In this document: piece by piece, positions 8,465 through 17,242 of the stretch
How the letters are laid out: each line of letters starts with the position of its first letter
How positions within the stretch are numbered: position 1 is the stretch's first letter
Assembly (NCBI GenBank): GCA_018649725.1
Contig: JABIHH010000083.1
Coordinates: forward strand, 62,001-126,000
Length of the DNA: 64,000 nt
Source of the DNA: Rhodospirillaceae bacterium
GTDB taxonomy: Bacteria; Pseudomonadota; Alphaproteobacteria; Rhodospirillales; UBA2165
Direction of reading: 5' to 3'
The notes under the pieces: model-generated
What the model was told of the DNA's origin: nothing
Database searches by the model: none
Seen by the model: the letters and a program-made list of their open reading frames with translations, nothing else
Translations under genes and position numbers: made by a program

Positions 8465-8933
8465 ACAAAACCGCTACCGAACTGGAAATATAGAAGACCG
8501 ACTAAGATCATCCGCTTCTGGCTATCAGCCGACATCAAGCTGCGTCAAATTAGCGCCTGCTTTACCCCCGAAAGCAGACATCGAGCGTATATACTCAAGG
8601 AGTCCGTTATTGACCCAATGCGGACATTCACTGGTCGGGAAATGATTTAATGATTAATTGCAAAAAGGGAGCAGTAACAAAATTAAACCTGAAAACAGTA
8701 TATGTAATTGACGCGACCGGGCGCTATATTTCAAGTGGACGTCCCGTTATACCGATAGCAAGACGTACCGTCGTTTTCTTGATGGCTCCAATTTCTTCCA
8801 TCGCAATCCAAACATATCTTCATGTTATTCAAAAACCTTTAAGGTAACTTTTTGCCAGCAAGGTAACCCGCTCACCGCCAAATATGGACGAAATTCTTTC
8901 GCCAATGCAATGAGCGGGTTGTGCCATGTGTCA
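8465..8933. other. 469-base gap with repeat R3
   Basis: Holds repeat R3 at 8507-8629. A 65-codon frame at 8650-8847 and a stop-free stretch in another frame (about 8735-8973, no start codon) show no recognisable family and no ribosome-binding site. They may be remnants of a decayed gene, but this cannot be supported by reading alone. Confidence 0.5.
8507..8629. repeat. Dispersed composite repeat R3 (units A, B, C)
   Basis: Same order as R2 but more diverged: unit A near 8510-8535 (TCCGCTTCTGGC then CCGACAT), unit B 8553-8580 (GCCTGCT, TACCCCCG, AAGCAGACA), unit C 8601-8627 (GACCCAATGCGGACAT). It sits directly downstream of the subtilase-like gene, in the same orientation as R2. Confidence 0.65.
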
Positions 8934-9809
8934 CTATTCGCTAGCAGAAATCCCTATCAAGATTTTCGCTAACTCTTCTGTCTGAGAATAAAACGGACTA
9001 TGGCTTGCCTGCAGCGTATGCACCGACGTTTTATTTTCCATCTCCTTATCTACAGAAGTAATCATAAAATCCGCTCCGGCCAAGGGGATCACTCGGTCCT
9101 CGGCACAGCGAATATAATGCCTATCTACTTGTCCATATGCTTCTTTTGTAATCGCGGACGGTTGGACAAAAACAGATGCTGGCTCATCGCAATGCAACTT
9201 ACCTCTAACGTCTGAAAAATCATCTTCTGTAAGGTCGCCATAAAACGCCTGACGCATTCGATCTATGTAAACTGGGTCTTCAGAATTTGGATCTAACCGC
9301 ATCGCACCGGTTTTCTCCGGGTCTGCTAAGAGTAATGTCCGCACAAGAGAACTAGACATTATTTCATTTTGAATCATCGCTACTGCTGGCATTCCGGAGG
9401 GCAGCATAAAGCCCGAAATATATATCACCGACGCGATCTTATCAAAAACGGCCTCACAAACAGGGGACAACGTCACGCCGCCCAATGAATGACCCACCAG
9501 AATAACTTGACCATTTCCGAGAGACTCCGCCTGTTCAACAGCGGTAATTATGGCATCAGTGCGTTGTTGTTGGTTCACACCAGCATTTGGGGAAGCCTCG
9601 GTGGCAAATACCCCAGGGTTTAACGGGCGATCATGAAAGGAAGCTGGAAATTTGGCATTGTTGCCAGCACCTGGAAGATCAATCGCAACTGCCGCATAAC
9701 CATCGTTAGAAAGTTCTTTAATCAATTTGTCCCAGCAGCCGCCAGAGTGCCAAGCGCCATGCACCAGAACGAATGCAGCTTTTTGTTTTGGATCGATAGA
9801 TGTGTTCAT
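8934..9809 (-). CDS. Alpha/beta hydrolase
   Basis: A 291-residue cytosolic alpha/beta hydrolase of the small esterase type (EstC/methylesterase-like). Visible features are the oxyanion HGAW near residue 18, nucleophile elbow GHSLGG, acid in CAEDRVIP and base in ASHSPF. It lies 160 bases downstream of an AraC-family regulator on the same strand, so that regulator may control it. A second, shorter member of the fold lies at 44761-45468. The substrate is unknown. Confidence 0.85.
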   Translation of the reverse strand: MNTSIDPKQKAAFVLVHGAWHSGGCWDKLIKELSNDGYAAVAIDLPGAGNNAKFPASFHDRPLNPGVFATEASPNAGVNQQQRTDAIITAVEQAESLGNGQVILVGHSLGGVTLSPVCEAVFDKIASVIYISGFMLPSGMPAVAMIQNEIMSSSLVRTLLLADPEKTGAMRLDPNSEDPVYIDRMRQAFYGDLTEDDFSDVRGKLHCDEPASVFVQPSAITKEAYGQVDRHYIRCAEDRVIPLAGADFMITSVDKEMENKTSVHTLQASHSPFYSQTEELAKILIGISASE

Positions 9810-9969
9810 TAGAAGCTCCTTGTCTTTAGTTTGTGTCTATCGGATAGCGCCACTGTCACACAATATTGGGGGAAAGGCAGTGGCGGTTTCAGACTATTAA
9901 ATTGGCAAAAACGGCCAATTTTACGCGACAAATTTATGAGGTTACAAAAAAGAATTCGGCTCAATTGAA

Positions 9970-10971
9970 TTATTTTTTATACGCACCAGGGGTAACGCCA
10001 TCCCATTTTTTAAAAGCTCTTACAAAAACGCCAGGCTCAGAAAAGCCGAGTTTTTCCGCGACATCACTGACGGATAGAGACTTTTGAGAGAGATAATAAA
10101 CAGCGAGGTCCCGGCGCATTGTGTCCTTCAGAGCTTGAAAAGCGGTGCCTTCGTTGGCTAATTTTCGCCGAAGTGTGCGATTACTTAAGCCCAACTCAGT
10201 TGACACAAAACTTAACGACGGACCACCGTTATTCAGATTATGTTGGATTTCCTCTTGAACCTGGGTTGATATACTTCGGTCACTCTGTGGGCGCATGAAT
10301 ATTTTTAATGGGCATTCATACATGAATGCTTTGAGTTTATCAGGGTTTTGGATGACAGGTTTGTTCAAATACAATGCGGGGAAACTAAAACCGCTATAAG
10401 ACTGACTGAATTTTCGTTCACAGGGAAAAAGTAGTCGGTATTCGTCAGCATGCGGCGGGCGGGAGTAAGCAAAAAACACTGAAGAAAGAGTGATGTTGTC
10501 GCCGATCAGCCAAGAATAAAACCGATGCAAGGCAAGCAGAACTAAATCAGTCAAAAGATGGTCTGGATCCAAGTCCAATCTCGGTTGGTGAATTCTAATT
10601 GTTGCAGTTTTCTCGTCGACGACAAGATTGATAGAATAGCCATCGACCACCTGTTGATGAAAACGCACCCCGCGGTTCATCGCTTGTTGCAAATTTGGCT
10701 GATGAACCGCAAGCTCTCCCATCGTATAAAAAGTACCGGGGGGATTAGGAGACCTACATTGCCCTAAGGATTCGTCTTTCAGTTCATTGCTGAGTAACCA
10801 AACGAAATGGGCCAATTTTTTTGTATTGACCCGTAGACCAGGTTGCCTGAGTAGGGCTGGGTTAATATCGGTCTTCTGCAACAGTCGAATTGTGTCCAGG
10901 CCATTTACATCTGCAACCCTGGCCAATGAGATAAGAAAATAATTTGTAGACGTTAATATATCCACGGTCAC
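9970..10971 (-). CDS. AraC-family transcriptional regulator
   Basis: A 333-residue regulator with a long N-terminal ligand-binding half of the arabinose-binding-like type (PF12625 style) and a C-terminal double helix-turn-helix. The first helix pair is around STELGLSNRTLRRKL and the second around VSDVAEKLGFSEPGVFVRAFKKW. The start is a GTG at 10971 with AGGG a few bases upstream. It precedes the alpha/beta hydrolase on the same strand, its most likely target. Repeat R4 lies upstream of it. Confidence 0.85.
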   Translation of the reverse strand: MTVDILTSTNYFLISLARVADVNGLDTIRLLQKTDINPALLRQPGLRVNTKKLAHFVWLLSNELKDESLGQCRSPNPPGTFYTMGELAVHQPNLQQAMNRGVRFHQQVVDGYSINLVVDEKTATIRIHQPRLDLDPDHLLTDLVLLALHRFYSWLIGDNITLSSVFFAYSRPPHADEYRLLFPCERKFSQSYSGFSFPALYLNKPVIQNPDKLKAFMYECPLKIFMRPQSDRSISTQVQEEIQHNLNNGGPSLSFVSTELGLSNRTLRRKLANEGTAFQALKDTMRRDLAVYYLSQKSLSVSDVAEKLGFSEPGVFVRAFKKWDGVTPGAYKK

Positions 10972-11282
10972 TTATCGCCCTGGCTTAGTTTTAATTGGCT
11001 ATTAAACAATTACCTCTTCCCCAATTATTCGCTTTCCTAGCCCATTGAATGAAGGCAATAAATTATACTACCTAAAAACATTCCTAGAAGTTGAAAAAAA
11101 GGTATTTGACCAATAATCTTCAGCCGGTGACTATTTGGACATAAAGCTAATGTCCGCTTCTGGCTAATAGCGGACATTAGACTGAATTAATTTAGTGCCC
11201 GTTTTTCGCCCGATAGCGGACATTCCTTAAATTTTAGACCCAAAGCGTCAAATCAAGCAAAATGCAATTGCTCCCCCGACAC
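10972..11282. other. 311-base AT-rich gap with repeat R4
   Basis: Separates the AraC gene start from the 3' end of the E2 gene and forms the right edge of the accessory island. Apart from R4 (11150-11251) and presumably the AraC promoter, nothing was recognised. Confidence 0.55.
11150..11251. repeat. Dispersed composite repeat R4 (best unit A hairpin)
   Basis: Unit A (11150-11177) has perfect nine-base arms ATGTCCGCT/AGCGGACAT around TCTGGCTAAT. Unit B (about 11194-11223) has CCCGATAGCGGACAT. A shortened unit C (11236-11251) reads AGACCCAAAGCGTCAA. Same unit order as R2 and R3. Confidence 0.7.
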
Positions 11283-12392
11283 TCAGTTCGCCTGGGCTAA
11301 ATCCTCAATCACAGCCTTTAGGAAGATCGATGCTTCGGCGCCCGTGACGGCGCGGTGGTCGAAGGTGAGGGAGAGTGGCATGCGGCGGCGGATGGCGATT
11401 TCGCCTTCATGAGCGACCACCTCGTCCCTGGCCCGGCAGACGCCTAAAATGGCAACTTGCGGCGGTGAGACGATGGGGGTGGTATATTTGCCCAGAAGCG
11501 GTCCGCCATTGGTCAGCGTGATGGTCGCACCGCGCAGTTCTTCGGCGGGTACAGTTCTGGCCTCAACCGCTTCGCGCAAAGCGTTAAAGCCCTCCCGCAA
11601 TTCTTCAGATGAGCGATTGCCAACATCGTGCAGCACCGGCACGAACAGTCCGGCATCTGTATTCACCGCGATACCGAGATCAATTTTATTGTGGATACGC
11701 AGGCCGTTTTCTTGCGCATCATACCAGGCATTGAGCATCGGCTCAGCCTCACAGCCTTTGGTCATGGCACGTATCAGGCGCATGGAAATATCCTGTCCTT
11801 CTGCCCAGTCTTGCAGATCGGCATCTTCCATAATGGTGGTCGGCGCCACTTCGGAACTTGCCTGCGCCATCCGCCGCGCCATGGCGCGCCTGACTCCACG
11901 GAGAGGTTTGAGTGGTTCAGCGCCAGCAATATCTGCCGCCGCCGTTTCAACATCGGCAGCGGTGATGACATTGCCCTGCCCAGTCGCTGTCACCATGGCG
12001 AGATCAACACCCATTTTTTGTGCCAGCGCCCGAACCGCCGGCGTCGCTTTGCCGGCTTTGTTGACAGCTGGGCCTGACGCCTCAACCGCTGCTTCTTCAA
12101 CTTTGACGTCGCCTTTGGGCTGGACATCACCCACCACTGAGCCAGCATCCTTGGCTTCACCCTCATCGAAACTCACCAAAGGCGTGTCGACTTCGACCAT
12201 GTCGCCTTCTTCACCATGCAGCTTGGCGATTTTCCCTGAATAGGGTGACGGCACTTCAACGACCGCCTTATCGGTCTCAACCGAAACCAAGGGCTGATCG
12301 GTGACGACGTTATCGCCCTCGGTAACATGCCAAGCAACAATCTCTGCTTCTTGCAAACCTTCACCGAGATCGGGCAAGTTAAAATCTTTCAT
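11283..12392 (-). CDS. 2-oxo-acid dehydrogenase E2 (dihydrolipoyl acyltransferase), operon 1
   Basis: A 369-residue E2 with one N-terminal lipoyl domain (lipoylated Lys in VETDKAVVEV, about residue 43), a linker, an E3/E1-binding segment (TPAVRALAQKMGVDL) and a C-terminal acyltransferase domain. The catalytic motif reads DHRAVTGAE where the usual form is DHRxxDG, so the Asp is replaced by Thr; similar variants exist in some actinobacterial-type E2 proteins. Last gene of the E1alpha-E1beta-E2 operon, 10 bases after E1beta. No E3 gene is present, so E3 must come from elsewhere. Branched-chain 2-oxo acids are the favoured substrate because of the divergent Lrp regulator. Confidence 0.85.
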   Translation of the reverse strand: MKDFNLPDLGEGLQEAEIVAWHVTEGDNVVTDQPLVSVETDKAVVEVPSPYSGKIAKLHGEEGDMVEVDTPLVSFDEGEAKDAGSVVGDVQPKGDVKVEEAAVEASGPAVNKAGKATPAVRALAQKMGVDLAMVTATGQGNVITAADVETAAADIAGAEPLKPLRGVRRAMARRMAQASSEVAPTTIMEDADLQDWAEGQDISMRLIRAMTKGCEAEPMLNAWYDAQENGLRIHNKIDLGIAVNTDAGLFVPVLHDVGNRSSEELREGFNALREAVEARTVPAEELRGATITLTNGGPLLGKYTTPIVSPPQVAILGVCRARDEVVAHEGEIAIRRRMPLSLTFDHRAVTGAEASIFLKAVIEDLAQAN

Positions 12393-12402
12393 TTGATATT
12401 CC

Positions 12403-13425
12403 TTAAGCTACATTTGTTTGATGAGGGGTGAGGTCTTCCGGCGTTTCCGGGAACGCAACCGTTTTGCGGGCAGCCTCGATAATTTTTTCTTCCGTGACAT
12501 AATAATAATGCTCTGTCCGAGGCGTTGGCATGATGGTGTCATAACCGGTAACACGGAGCACAGGCGACAGTAGATGAAGCAAGCCTTTCTCAGCCAAGCG
12601 CGCCGCAATTTCAGCCCCAAAGCCACCAGTATAGGGGGCCTCATGGATAATGACGCACCGCCCGGTCTTCTCGACAGAAGTCAATATTGTATCCATATCA
12701 AGCGGCGTAAGCGTTGCGACATCGATCACTTCCGCTTCGATACCAAGCTCGCTGAGCTTATCAGCAGCGGACAGCGTCTCTTGTACCATAGCGCCCCAGG
12801 TTACCAGGGTGATGTCGCTGCCTTCACGGATCGTGAAACAAAGATCGAGTGGCAGGGCAACGCCGTCATCCGGAACATCCTGTTTGACCGTACGGTAAAT
12901 CCGCTTGGGCTCAAGAAACAGCACCGGATCGGGATTTTGAATAGCCGCCAATAAAAGCCCGTAAGCCCGGACCGGCGAAGATGGAATAACCACCCGCAAG
13001 CCGGGCATATGGGCAAACAAGGCTTCCATACTTTCTGAATGATGTTCCGGCCCGTGGATACCGCCGCCATAAGGGGCGCGGATTACCATCGGACAACTCA
13101 ACCTGCCCCGTGTTCGGTTCCGCATGCGGGCGGCGTGGCTGATGATCTGATCAAGGGCTGAATAGATAAATCCCATAAACTGAAACTCAGCAATCGGTTT
13201 GAGCCCGGCGGCGGCCATGCCGATGGCCGTGCCGGCAATACCGGCCTCTGCCAAAGGTGTATCAATGACCCGGGCGGAGCCAAAGCGTTGTTGCAGACCT
13301 TCAGTCGCCCGAAAAACACCACCATTGAGCCCAACGTCTTCGCCCATTAATACAACGTTTTCATCGTCTTCGAGGGCGCGACCAATGGCCTGGGTCACGG
13401 CTTGCACCATTGTTACCTCAGCCAT
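12403..13425 (-). CDS. 2-oxo-acid dehydrogenase E1 beta subunit, operon 1
   Basis: A 340-residue transketolase-like beta subunit. The N-terminal GEDVGLNGGVFRATEGL and DTPLAEAGIAGTAIGMA motifs and the HGPEHHSESMEALFAHMPG loop are typical of branched-chain or pyruvate E1 beta. Start ATG 13425 follows a strong AAAGGAGGT and overlaps the end of E1alpha by eight bases; a longer frame to 13548 lies inside E1alpha and is not used. It forms the ThDP site together with E1alpha. Confidence 0.9.
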   Translation of the reverse strand: MAEVTMVQAVTQAIGRALEDDENVVLMGEDVGLNGGVFRATEGLQQRFGSARVIDTPLAEAGIAGTAIGMAAAGLKPIAEFQFMGFIYSALDQIISHAARMRNRTRGRLSCPMVIRAPYGGGIHGPEHHSESMEALFAHMPGLRVVIPSSPVRAYGLLLAAIQNPDPVLFLEPKRIYRTVKQDVPDDGVALPLDLCFTIREGSDITLVTWGAMVQETLSAADKLSELGIEAEVIDVATLTPLDMDTILTSVEKTGRCVIIHEAPYTGGFGAEIAARLAEKGLLHLLSPVLRVTGYDTIMPTPRTEHYYYVTEEKIIEAARKTVAFPETPEDLTPHQTNVA

Positions 13426-14500
13426 GGGCACCTCCTTTAGAAGCATGTCTCGCCATAGCATCTTGGCGTTGCTCCGCCAGGTCGGCAGGCACCTCGGCAT
13501 AGAGGTAATCAAACATCGATTCCGGTGGCTGCGGATCTGATTGATCAAATTTATCTACCGCTGCGTTGATCTCGGCATCGACCTCCACCAGCAGGCTTTC
13601 TTCGTCTTCTTTCGACCATAATTCTTGGGCCGTTAAATAATTCCGCATCCGCAACAGCGGCTCGGCTTTCCAATGCTCGCTGACCTCATCGGCGTCGCGG
13701 TAGCGATTGGCATCATCAGCTGTCGAATGATCGGTCAGACGATAGGTCAAAGCTTCAATGACGCTCGGCCCCTCCCCCTTTCTGGCCCGCTCCAGCGCTC
13801 GCCCAACAACCTCCGTTACCGCGATTACGTCATTGCCATCAACCTGCTCGCCGGGAATGCCGGCAGCGATGCCTTTTTGGGCCAGAGTCTCGGCGGCTGA
13901 TTGCTTTTCCCTCGGCAATGAGATCGCCCAGCCATTATTAATCACGACAAAGACAACAGGCGCTTCCCAAACACCCGCGAAATTCATCGCTTCATAAAAA
14001 TCTCCCTTGGAAGACCCACCATCGCCAATGATCGTCACTGCAACATTTTTTTCACCCCGTAGCTTCATCGCATAGGCAACGCCCGCCGCATGCGCCGTCT
14101 GGGTAGCTATCGGTGTTGCTTGGGGGAAATCATGGACCGGGCCGGCATAATCAAAGCCACGCTCATCGCCGCCCATGATAAAAAATAATTCTTCTAGGGT
14201 CACGCCTCGCACCAACATTGCCGACGCATCGCGGTAAGTCGGCAGCAGCACATCCTCGACGGCCATGGCAGCGGCTAGCCCGACATGAGTTGCCTCTTGG
14301 CCAAGGGCTGGCGGAAAGGTTGGAATACGTCCTGTCCTTTGAAGCGCAATTGCTTTGGTATCGAACCGCCTAGCAACTGTCATATGGCGGTAAAGTTCAA
14401 TAAGTCGGGAGGTGTCTTTGGCAAACTCAGGGAGCTCGGATATTGCCACCCCCTCTGGATCAACGTAACGGGTATAGGGGATATTAAAATCATTCGTCAT
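13418..14500 (-). CDS. 2-oxo-acid dehydrogenase E1 alpha subunit, operon 1
   Basis: A 360-residue E1 alpha subunit with the ThDP motif GDGGSSKGDFYEAMNFAG ending in NNGWAIS, plus the DHSTADDANRYR phosphorylation-loop-like region seen in branched-chain and pyruvate E1 alpha. It starts the operon, 147 bases from a divergent Lrp-type gene. It decarboxylates a 2-oxo acid and passes the acyl group to the E2 lipoyl arm. Branched-chain substrates are likely (the BkdR-bkd layout of Pseudomonas), but pyruvate cannot be ruled out. Confidence 0.88.
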   Translation of the reverse strand: MTNDFNIPYTRYVDPEGVAISELPEFAKDTSRLIELYRHMTVARRFDTKAIALQRTGRIPTFPPALGQEATHVGLAAAMAVEDVLLPTYRDASAMLVRGVTLEELFFIMGGDERGFDYAGPVHDFPQATPIATQTAHAAGVAYAMKLRGEKNVAVTIIGDGGSSKGDFYEAMNFAGVWEAPVVFVVINNGWAISLPREKQSAAETLAQKGIAAGIPGEQVDGNDVIAVTEVVGRALERARKGEGPSVIEALTYRLTDHSTADDANRYRDADEVSEHWKAEPLLRMRNYLTAQELWSKEDEESLLVEVDAEINAAVDKFDQSDPQPPESMFDYLYAEVPADLAEQRQDAMARHASKGGAHG

Positions 14501-14647
14501 GTCTGTTCTGAGACCTTTTTTAAAGGTGATTGTTATGAACAGAATAAGTCATTTAGGGTGAAATTAATTTGCATTTATCGCGAATTTATCCATTATTGTG
14601 CAAAATTTTTTCATATACTCGTCAAATAAAGGAATTTATTGCATATT

Positions 14648-15115
14648 ATGGAACTTGATGCAGCCGATATAAAAATTCTCAATCACCTGCAAGGCAATGC
14701 CCGGGCATCGAACGCGGAAATTGCCGAGACCGCCCACCTCTCGGCGTCGCAGTGTCACCGCCGGGTTAAACGGCTGGAAGAAGCAAATATCATTAAAGGG
14801 TATTCAGCTGAAATTGATGCCGCTCGGGTTGGCTTGGACATCAACGCATTCGTTCATGTTACGCTTGGCACGCACGAAGAAAACCGGGTGAAAGCCTTCG
14901 TCGATGCAATCGAGCCGATCGAGGAAATTCAGGAATGTTATTCGGTTACTGGCGACGCTGATTATATCTTGCGGGTTTCAATGCCAAATTTGGCAGAATT
15001 TTCGAATTTCATGATGCATCGCCTAATGCCGCTGCCGATGGTTGGGAATGTAAAATCCTACATTGTCATGGAAAATGTCCGCAAGAGCAGCCGGTTGCCA
15101 CTCGCTCACTTATAA
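14648..15115 (+). CDS. Lrp/AsnC-family regulator, probable control of E1/E2 operon 1
   Basis: A 155-residue regulator. The N-terminal winged helix (ADIKILNHLQ through LSASQCHRRVKRLEE) binds DNA, and the C-terminal RAM domain (CYSVTGDADYILRV near residue 98) binds amino acids. ATG 14648 is preferred over the upstream in-frame TTG at 14639. It is divergent from the 2-oxo-acid dehydrogenase operon across 147 AT-rich bases, the same arrangement as bkdR in Pseudomonas, so activation by a branched-chain amino acid is a reasonable inference. Confidence 0.88.
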   Translation: MELDAADIKILNHLQGNARASNAEIAETAHLSASQCHRRVKRLEEANIIKGYSAEIDAARVGLDINAFVHVTLGTHEENRVKAFVDAIEPIEEIQECYSVTGDADYILRVSMPNLAEFSNFMMHRLMPLPMVGNVKSYIVMENVRKSSRLPLAHL

Positions 15116-15130
15116 TTCGCAAAACGAATT
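15114..15130. terminator. Weak stem-loop between convergent genes
   Basis: Arms AATTCG and CGAATT around CAAAA lie exactly between the ends of the Lrp gene (+) and the small gene (-). The stem is only six pairs and the T stretch is short, so termination in either direction is possible but weak. Confidence 0.35.
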
Positions 15131-15400
15131 TTAAGTGACGGCGTTGGCTAAAATCTTACTAAGTTTCCGCGACTCGCTGCCAAGTTTTGAAATATGGATT
15201 TCTCCCAGATTATGATTAAAGGCCAGCATATGCTCCCTCATCTCAATCATGACTTCTTTCAACTCAGCGATCGAGTGGCGATATACGCCAACCGAAGCGC
15301 GCTGCTTTTCTAGCGAGCCGTTCATTTTTTGAATTGCGCGGCGCATGCCTGCGGTGCTTTGATGCTGGGGTCTTTTCTTGCGGAGACTAATTACGTTCAT
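15131..15400 (-). CDS. Small basic helical protein of unknown function
   Basis: An 89-residue protein, not recognised. The first 25 residues are rich in Lys, Arg and Gln; the middle (residues 20-70) looks like continuous amphipathic helix, possibly coiled coil. The start has GAGG seven bases upstream, which supports translation. Two 13-base direct repeats lie upstream at 15485-15517. It stands alone between the Lrp gene and the CoA ligase. Confidence 0.5.
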   Translation of the reverse strand: MNVISLRKKRPQHQSTAGMRRAIQKMNGSLEKQRASVGVYRHSIAELKEVMIEMREHMLAFNHNLGEIHISKLGSESRKLSKILANAVT

Positions 15401-15484
15401 GGGGAACCTCGTTTAAAACTATCTAAACCATCACTAACTGTTGATTTAAAGTTCGCTCCAAACGCGTCGATTATCAATGCTCAA

Positions 15485-15517
15485 CATATTTCAGTATAAT
15501 GCTGCATATTTCAGTAT
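15485..15517. repeat. Two 13-base direct repeats CATATTTCAGTAT, 20-base period
   Basis: Identical copies at 15485-15497 and 15505-15517. They lie about 85-115 bases upstream of the small gene's start (15400) and just past the end of the CoA ligase gene. Two near-helical-turn spaced copies suit a regulator that binds in tandem. Confidence 0.4.
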
Positions 15518-15528
15518 GTAGAATTAGC

Positions 15529-17082
15529 TTAAATTACACGGTTGCGATCCGTCCAATAGGCGGCTCTGATCTCATTTTTCTGAATTTTTCCGACCGCTGT
15601 TTTTGGCAAAGACTCAACAAATTTAACCAAGCGAGGTCGTTTGTGGCGGGCGATTTTAGTTGCACAGTAGTCGATTAGCTCTTGTTCCAAAACAGGTTCT
15701 CCCGACTCAAGCACCACGTGAGCTGCCGGCAATTCGCCCCAATGATCATCCGGAATACCAAAAACGGCGCATTCGTTCACCGCAGGGTGGGTATAGAGCG
15801 CATTTTCGATTTCGGTCGGATAGATATTTTCGCCGCCTGAAATGATCATGTCTTTGGAGCGATCTACCAGAAATAAAAACCCATCTTCATCGAGATAGCC
15901 GACATCGCCGGTTTTCAGCCAACCGTCTGCGGTAAAAACATCCTCGGTCTGATGCGGATCTTTGTAATATTCCATCATATTATGAACGCCTTTGGTGACG
16001 ATCTCACCCGTCTCCCCAACAGGTAATGGATTATCTTCCCGGTCAAAAATGGCCAAATCCAAATCACTATAGGCGCGACCAATGCTGTCAGATTTACTTA
16101 GATTGAATTCCGGCGGGCGCACGGTCAAATTGCCGGATTCGGACTGACCATATTGTTCCTGCCACACAACATCCGGCAGAGTCTCCAACATCCCCTCAAG
16201 CTGGGTCACCGAAGTCGGCGATCCTCCAAAATTGCAATAGCGCCAGTTTTTAACGCGCTCGGTCGTAAACTCTGGGTGACTGATCACGCTGTTGATCTGT
16301 GTCGGCACCAAGAAGGCGCCGGTTACGCCCTTATTTTCAACGAGATCAATAAATACATCCGCATCCCAGGCCGGCATCAATATACAGGTGCAACCGATTT
16401 TAATGCTGGTCTGAAACCACACAAACAGCCCCGCAATATGGAAAAGCGGTGTCGAGCAACACATAACATCTTCGGGGCGCATATCGAATTCACGCTCAGC
16501 ACGCACGCAGCCGATGATGCGGGACGCATGGTTGACCACCACCCCTTTTGGAAATCCGGTTGTACCGCCGGTATATGTGATCGCAAATGCATCCGTCTCA
16601 GCTATTTCAATATTTGGCTCTTCGGGCGATGCATCACCGATAAAACTCGCCAAATTTTCCAAACTTTCCGGGCCGTCACCGTCCGGCGCCTCTCCGCCGA
16701 AAACAATAATGCGAGATAGCTCTGGCGTGTTACCCCGGACACTTAGCAACACATCCAGCAAGTCAATATGAACAAAGACGGTACCGATGTCGGTTTTATT
16801 GATGACATGCATAAGCTCATCGGAACTAAAGCGCGCCGATAAATGGGCCAAAATACCGCCGGATTTCGCCGCACCGAAATATATTGCGGGGTAGTCAAAT
16901 TGGTTGGCGGAAAAGATCGCGATGTTTTTGCCCTTTGTCAGACCTTGATCAATCAAAGCGTTCGCAATGCGATTTGCAGCTTGATTGAGCCCTTGGTAAC
17001 TCACCTTCTGGTCGCCTAAAACAATGGCAAGTTTATCCGGATGTCGCTCCGCCGAGCGCGTTAGCAAATCCCCAATCAACAT
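15529..17082 (-). CDS. Acyl-CoA synthetase (AMP-forming)
   Basis: A 517-residue adenylate-forming ligase that would activate a carboxylic acid to its CoA thioester. Visible motifs are the P-loop YTGGTTGFPKG, YGQSES (A5-type), GWLKTGD, and the C-terminal lysine in PKTAVGKIQK. ATG 17082 is preceded by AAGGAA. It is divergent from an electron-transfer reductase and diiron-protein operon across 160 bases that hold an inverted repeat, so it probably supplies the CoA-bound substrate of that pathway. The acid is unknown. Confidence 0.88.
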   Translation of the reverse strand: MLIGDLLTRSAERHPDKLAIVLGDQKVSYQGLNQAANRIANALIDQGLTKGKNIAIFSANQFDYPAIYFGAAKSGGILAHLSARFSSDELMHVINKTDIGTVFVHIDLLDVLLSVRGNTPELSRIIVFGGEAPDGDGPESLENLASFIGDASPEEPNIEIAETDAFAITYTGGTTGFPKGVVVNHASRIIGCVRAEREFDMRPEDVMCCSTPLFHIAGLFVWFQTSIKIGCTCILMPAWDADVFIDLVENKGVTGAFLVPTQINSVISHPEFTTERVKNWRYCNFGGSPTSVTQLEGMLETLPDVVWQEQYGQSESGNLTVRPPEFNLSKSDSIGRAYSDLDLAIFDREDNPLPVGETGEIVTKGVHNMMEYYKDPHQTEDVFTADGWLKTGDVGYLDEDGFLFLVDRSKDMIISGGENIYPTEIENALYTHPAVNECAVFGIPDDHWGELPAAHVVLESGEPVLEQELIDYCATKIARHKRPRLVKFVESLPKTAVGKIQKNEIRAAYWTDRNRVI

Positions 17083-17128
17083 TTTTATGTTCCTTATTTC
17101 CCTGATAGGCTTTTTAGTTTTGTTTTTT

Positions 17129-17147
17129 GTTCGTATACCGAACGTTC
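17129..17147. promoter_or_regulatory. Inverted-repeat operator candidate GTTCG-TATAC-CGAAC-GTTC
   Basis: GTTCG and CGAAC are perfect inverted arms around TATAC, and the overlapping GAACGTTC is itself a palindrome. It sits between the divergent CoA ligase (17082) and reductase (17243) starts, where a TetR-type repressor would control both. No TetR gene is in the window. Confidence 0.45.
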
Positions 17148-17242
17148 ATCTGGACTTCAATAGTAATGTCCGATAAGCATAAGAGATAAAAGGCTTAAAA
17201 TACAATAATAGGTTTACTAAGTTTGGGCGGATCTCTTTTAAA

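Noticed and set aside
8650-8847. 65-codon frame between the subtilase-like gene and the hydrolase
   Set aside because: No ribosome-binding site, no recognisable family and AT-rich surroundings; more likely a chance frame or gene remnant.
11449-12243. 264-codon plus-strand frame
   Set aside because: Antisense to the E2 gene of operon 1; low-complexity Ser/Ala/Pro content typical of a shadow frame.
16153-16719. 188-codon plus-strand frame inside the CoA ligase
   Set aside because: Antisense to a gene with all adenylation motifs.
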